From Rhynchonema sp. JSB1_4 (taxonomy: Eukaryota; Nematoda; Chromadorea; Monhysterida; Xyalidae), in NCBI GenBank assembly GCA_030248065.1, contig JASAMV010003875.1, forward strand, positions 1 to 64,000: a stretch of DNA of 64,000 bases, written 5' to 3'. The notes below the pieces were generated by a model, which saw nothing but the letters and a program-made list of their open reading frames with translations, had not been told where the DNA came from and did no database searches. Each line of letters begins with the position of its first letter. Position 1 is the first letter of the stretch. Position numbers and translations under genes: made by a program. Shown piece after piece: positions 60,801 through 64,000 of the stretch.

Positions 60801-62226
60801 AAACCAGCTGAGTGCCTGTTGTAGTGCGCTGGAAACAAGCACATGTTTATTTAGTCTATGTTTCCCTTATTGAATATTTACTGCAGTTGCCAATTTTGCT
60901 TACACGGCAGTGTTGGTTAGTCCCGTGGTGAACGGGTGTGATTTGATTGACGCTGCGAATTCAGCCGCTGTGTTGAATGACCGCAGATCGGCTTGAAAAC
61001 GCACAGCATTGTTGTAGATTATGTAACTGAAAATATGCATCCAACTGCGAACGTGCTGTGTTTAAAAATACGTCAAAGTGTAATTTTCGCTCACCTGGGT
61101 CTCACACCAGTCTGACTAACCGCCATTGTGTTCACCAGTTGAACGGAAAAATCAATCACCTCAAATGAGCAGTTTTGTTAAAATTACGCTTTGATTCCTT
61201 GATTTACCGACATATACTAACCGCAGTGTAATCACCGTATACGGTGCTCTGTGAGCTGTCAATTACGATTATGAGTTCCATACATTGACATTGGGAGCCT
61301 GAAAATATAAGCTGTTGCAATAACATGTAGTCGGTTTGTTTGCAATGTGACAAACTTGGTGTTGCGGTCGTAGTAGTTGGCGTTGTTGTGGTTGGAGTGG
61401 TAGTGGTTGGCGTTGTTGTGGTTGGAGTGGTAGTGGTTGGCGTTGTTGTGGTTGGAGTGGTGGTAGTTGGCGTTGGTGTGGTTGGAGCGGTAGTGGTTGG
61501 CGTTGTTGTAGAGCTTGAAGTGGTCATTCTAGATAAACTCTGCTCCTCAATTTATGTATAACTAGACGGGACCCGTGCCTGCGGCCCGGCTACAGCGCCG
61601 CGCCCGTGCCGTGCCCCCCCCCCCCCCGAAGAGCCGTTGGCATACCCAATTTCCCCCAAATGGATCCCAGAGACTTAAAACCTGCTAACCTAGTGGTGGT
61701 TGTGGATGTCGTAGTGGTCGTCGGCACTGTAGTCGTCCTCGTTGTGGTGCTGGTTGTGGATGTGGTGGTCGTTACTTGCTGGCAATACTGTACCAAGTCC
61801 GCTTGCATTCTCGCTATCATGGCCGTGTAGTTGGACATTTCGTAAATCTACAGCATTTTTAAAATTTATCTGGAACACGGCCATTTTCAAACTCGACACA
61901 CTCTTTGGCCTACATGCCTTCGTCCCATCGTTTCCCACAATTTTCAGCAGCATGGTTCGATTTTGAGCTTTTGGATTGCCGACCATGATCGCATAGACCA
62001 AAGGCGCCTTGGCTCGGAGCGGAGCGATTGATGGGGTCGGGTCTGGGCAGCAGTTCACGCCTTGGTCATAGCTGTAACAATTGAACTGCACACTTTGGGT
62101 ACAACGTTGAAAATTGCCCTTTTCCTGTCGGAGACTCACAATCCTTCAGCCACGACTATGGCGACGTTTGGCGAGTTTGGACGATCTTGACCTGTCACGA
62201 AAGTCTTTGTGCCCAATTGTAGACCT
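54813..62226 (-). CDS. Modular von Willebrand A-domain protein A (5' incomplete)
   Basis: Twenty-one minus-strand exons join to about 769 residues: 62140-62226, 61939-62071, 61690-61847, 61356-61528, 61222-61298, 61095-61159, 60904-61026, 60745-60828, 60489-60625, 60268-60387, 60133-60194, 59952-60056, 59632-59732, 59445-59534, 56435-56562, 56233-56319, 56097-56167, 55689-55876, 55476-55568, 55044-55186, 54813-54898. Order: end of a vWA-like module, Cys block, long Thr/Pro mucin-like linker, vWA with MIDAS LIIVIDSSQS, a vWA-like module with ETSER in place of DxSxS, a second Cys block (SDCCTPPWP), then a vWA with LIIIDSSES ending LLPC. The protein is probably extracellular. The intron 56563-59444 holds the 2.6-kb hAT-like element. 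The 5' exons equivalent to 52977-53517 of gene B are not seen up to 64000. Confidence 0.8.
56964..57040. repeat. GC-rich cassette, copy 1
   Basis: ACTAGACGGGACCCGTGCCT followed by CGGCCCGGCTACAGCGCCGC matches 61561-61640 almost base for base. It is much richer in G+C than its surroundings. Confidence 0.8.
58064..58149. repeat. 85-bp direct repeat, left copy
   Basis: It runs from AAATAAATAG to TGCGTTGATGATCCCC and is repeated at 59040-59124 with about a dozen substitutions. The transposase start codon lies at its right end. Confidence 0.85.
58138..58974 (+). CDS. Mariner-type DD34D transposase, N-terminally short
   Basis: An uninterrupted 278-codon ORF. It retains the second helix-turn-helix (ITYEQLAEDLGLSHGSL), the WVPRILT linker motif (family WVPHEL), and the catalytic core: first Asp in VTGDECWI, second in LLLHDNAPVH, third in PDLAPSDFYLF. 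There are 34 residues between the second and third Asp, which defines mariner. The C-terminal FYRSGVRALTGRYERVL and SQGNYIE match mariner ends. Mariner transposases are about 345 residues long, so the first helix-turn-helix (some 65 residues) is missing. It lacks stops and frameshifts and may be young or under selection. No mariner inverted repeats or TA duplication are seen around it. Confidence 0.88.
   Translation: MMIPKVEQAILDDRLITYEQLAEDLGLSHGSLFTIIHDHLHMNKVTQKWVPRILTPDMKTSRIDCSTENLQLINADPDDFYGRLVTGDECWIHHYDPLTAAESKQWKHKDSPSKTRPRAARTVGKIRMTIFWDQDGPILLDYLPHKQTVTGLYYSELMQKLREAIRQKRRGMLSRGVLLLHDNAPVHRSNVAQRAIRDCGFDEINHPPYSPDLAPSDFYLFADLKKALRGRRFSSDNELRSAVDEYLQGKNKEFYRSGVRALTGRYERVLASQGNYIE
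59040..59124. repeat. 85-bp direct repeat, right copy
   Basis: Second copy of 58064-58149, 65 bp after the transposase stop. It leads straight into the right terminal part of the element. Confidence 0.85.
61561..61640. repeat. GC-rich cassette, copy 2
   Basis: Near-identical to 56964-57040, located in an intron between Thr-rich exons of vWA gene A. No terminal repeats were found around it. Confidence 0.8.
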
Positions 62227-62293
62227 CTGAAAGTCCAGGACTTCAAAAACGTGAATGAACTACATACCACAATTTTATAGCCTGTTTATCTAA

Positions 62294-62617
62294 AGGGCGT
62301 GTAGTCATGATGGAAAATGAAAATAAATTTTTTTCTGTGTGCAAGTTTTCCATTTCCTTTTTCCGATTCCAATATAACTACACGCATGCTGGAAAATGTA
62401 AAATGGAAATGAAACAAAACATTTTCTGTGTAAAATCTGACCAATCAGCGATCGACATTTGACCAGCACAGAAAGTGTTTTAATTTGACTGCCACAAAAA
62501 ATGTTTCGTTTTTCCATTTTCCAGTATGTGTGTAGTCATTTCGGAAAATGGAAATGGAATACTTGGACATACTGTAGAAAAAAATATCATTTCCATCAGT
62601 TTGACTACACGCGCCCT
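62294..62617. mobile_element. MITE with AGGGCG ends
   Basis: Left GGGCGTGTAGTCA and right TGACTACACGCGCCC are inverted, and the interior repeats TGGAAAATG in both orientations. It shares ATGAAACAAAACATTTTCTG with 39753-39927. Confidence 0.75.
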
Positions 62618-62659
62618 AATATCGCCATAGTGTTGTAGCCCCATGTAAGGCCGCATTCA

Positions 62660-62765
62660 CAATGCAAGCGCGTTAGCGTGTTAGCGCGTTAGCGTGCGAG
62701 ATGCGCACGCTTTTGCATTCACAATGGAAAAAGCTGATTAGCGCGTTAGCGCGTTAGCGTGCGAG
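62660..62765. repeat. GCGCGTTAGCGTG short tandem repeat
   Basis: Two blocks of alternating GCGCGTTAGC/GCGTGTTAGC units, each preceded by GCATTCACAATG. Confidence 0.8.
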
Positions 62766-62804
62766 CAATTTTCCACAACCCGCAAGCCAAGCCCCTTTTC
62801 TTCA

Positions 62805-63180
62805 AAAAAAAATCGGGCGCCCCACCCCCTTTTTTTTAACGCAAAAAAAAACAAAAAAAAAAAAAAAAAATAATACAAAAAAAATTTTTAAACACACAAA
62901 ATCTATCCTCAAAAAAAAAACAAAAAAATAAAAAAAAAACAAAAAAAAAAAAAAAAAAAAAAAACCCACACCCAAACCACACAATAACATAGAATACAAA
63001 ACTTCAACCAACATTCTTTAAAAAAACACAAAAAAAAAAAATAAAAAAAAAAAAAAAAAAACACAAAGAAAAACCCCACCCACACGAAAAACCCCCCACC
63101 AACACACACAACACCCACCATCACGCAAAAGGAAAAAAACACACCAACAAACCAAAACCCAAACCCCCACACCCAAACCC
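62805..63180. repeat. A/C-only low-complexity tract
   Basis: Over about 370 bp the plus strand is almost entirely A and C, with A runs up to 24. The antisense Phe/Val/Trp ORFs are products of this composition. A similar tract is at 36990-37140. Confidence 0.9.
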
Positions 63181-63240
63181 CAAAATAAGCAAACTTGGAA
63201 CGGGTTAAGTGTGAATTCTGAGCCGCCACACCAAACGTAT

Positions 63241-63327
63241 GCTCCCGGAAGGACTCGAACCTCCGACCTCCCAGCCACCAGGCGTGGACAGCCAATTGCT
63301 CTACTCTACCTACTGAGCTACGGGAAC
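63241..63327 (-). tRNA. tRNA-like gene, 87 nt, anticodon not assignable
   Basis: On the minus strand a 7-bp acceptor stem pairs GTTCCCG with CGGGAGC (one G-U pair). Box A is TAGCTCAGTAGG and box B is GGTTCGAGTCC, both canonical, and the T stem GGAGG/CCTTC pairs. Between the D arm and T arm are 37 nt instead of about 22, with a TAGAGTAGAG duplication next to the D arm, and I could not fold a clean anticodon arm. It may hold an intron, or be a tRNA pseudogene or SINE head. Confidence 0.5.
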
Positions 63328-63458
63328 GCGGTCTGGCTGCGGCTCAAAGTTGCACTTATACCCATGCAACCGTGCAGACACACACTGCTTTGCACGCCAC
63401 ACGCTACAAGTTGCGCTGGCTAGCAGACTTCCATTCCAGTCCACATAAGTAAACGCCA

Positions 63459-63588
63459 ATGTTTCACCCTTGCCAACTCAGGCTGCTGGAATTCGATATT
63501 AGTGGTTCTAATATGAACAACTTGGTCTGCTGTCCAATCAAAACCACTTTGTATGTTGAACTCCAGCAGCCTGAGTTGGCAGAAACAT
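63459..63588. mobile_element. Small hairpin element
   Basis: AATGTTTC then TGCCAACTCAGGCTGCTGGA at the left is mirrored by TCCAGCAGCCTGAGTTGGCA and GAAACATT at the right. The loop of about 60 bp is non-coding. Confidence 0.75.
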
Positions 63589-63770
63589 TTACATGTATAT
63601 GTTTACCTGACCCGCTCTAAATTTGCCAGCATAGGTCCACAACACTGTGTCCACGTTAATCAAAAGACTATACAACCTCCAGTTACCAGAAGATAACCAT
63701 GTGTTATGAGTATATAATGTATCGGATCATTTTAACAAAACGCAGAATGTTCCAGGGCTCCACCAGATAG

Positions 63771-64000
63771 ACCCGAAACCCGAAACATGGACATAGAAAA
63801 AATTTATGTTTCGGATTTCGGGTTTTGAAAAAAACCCGAAACACAAAGCACGATAATCGAAAACTGTTTCGGTCTTGCCACTTGCAGCTGACGTGAACAA
63901 TTTATACAGTCAGTCGAAACATTTTCGATTATCATGCTTCGTGTTTCGGTTTTTTTCAAAACCCGAAACCCGAAACATGGACAAAGAAAAAATTGATGTT
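63771..64000. repeat. GAAACCCGAAAC inverted-repeat element, runs off the window
   Basis: ACCCGAAACCCGAAACATGG occurs near both 63771 and 63960, with TTTCGGGTTTTGAAAAAAAC and its complement between. Fragments of the same family occur at 13440-13480 and 38895-38960. Confidence 0.65.

Larger units (their letters stand above)
62227..64000. other. Repeat-dominated right end of the window
   Basis: Contains, in order, a MITE, a GCGTTAGC repeat, an A/C-only tract, a tRNA-like gene, a hairpin and a GAAACCCGAAAC repeat. The expected upstream exons of vWA gene A are not found. Confidence 0.6.

Noticed and set aside
61340..61561. Val/Gly-repeat ORF on the plus strand
   Set aside because: It is the antisense of the Thr/Pro linker exon of vWA gene A.
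62909..63295. Phe/Val/Trp-rich ORFs on the minus strand
   Set aside because: They arise from the A/C-only tract and run into the tRNA-like gene.

Overview
The window is metazoan nuclear DNA, not prokaryotic. Genes are split into short exons by GT-AG introns, many ending in TTTTCAG-like acceptors. I joined exons by hand from codon phase and family similarity. The content points to a nematode or a close relative: three CHK-type small-molecule kinases of the kind expanded in nematodes (DUF1679-like), a rhodopsin-superfamily receptor with nematode-style TM7 sequence, and compact genes packed with miniature transposons. The species cannot be named from this sequence.

Layout. 1-1989: G/C-skewed repeats. 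1990-8578 (+): an ATF6-type ER-stress transcription factor in 15 exons. 10658-13752 (+): a lysophosphatidic-acid acyltransferase. 16963-19660 (+): CHK kinase 1. 20460-22766 (-): POFUT1. 23773-26978 and 27551-29969 (-): CHK kinases 2 and 3 in tandem. 32738-36538 (+): a seven-transmembrane receptor. 38116-40959 (+): aldose 1-epimerase. 41687-43375 (-): a penta-EF-hand protein of the ALG-2/PDCD6 type. 45779-46441 (+): a small secreted cysteine-rich peptide. 49665-53517 and 54813-62226 (-): two tandem paralogues built from von Willebrand A-like modules and Thr-rich linkers. 63241-63327 (-): a tRNA-like gene.

The genes do not form one pathway. ATF6, POFUT1 and AGPAT all act at or in the ER: unfolded-protein response, Notch-type EGF O-fucosylation and phospholipid synthesis. 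The vWA proteins and the small peptide look secreted or extracellular.

Mobile DNA is abundant. Three elements have 8-bp target-site duplications of hAT type (10965-11385, 14502-15284, 56705-59299). The last one carries an intact DD34D mariner-type transposase ORF flanked by 85-bp direct repeats and sits in an intron of a vWA gene. There are also several hairpin MITEs, a 155-bp satellite, a 277-bp-arm inverted repeat with a tRNA-like apex, and A/C-only tracts. The exciting candidates are the composite hAT/mariner element, the cysteine-rich peptide and the duplicated modular vWA locus. Homology calls rest on remembered family motifs; no search was run.
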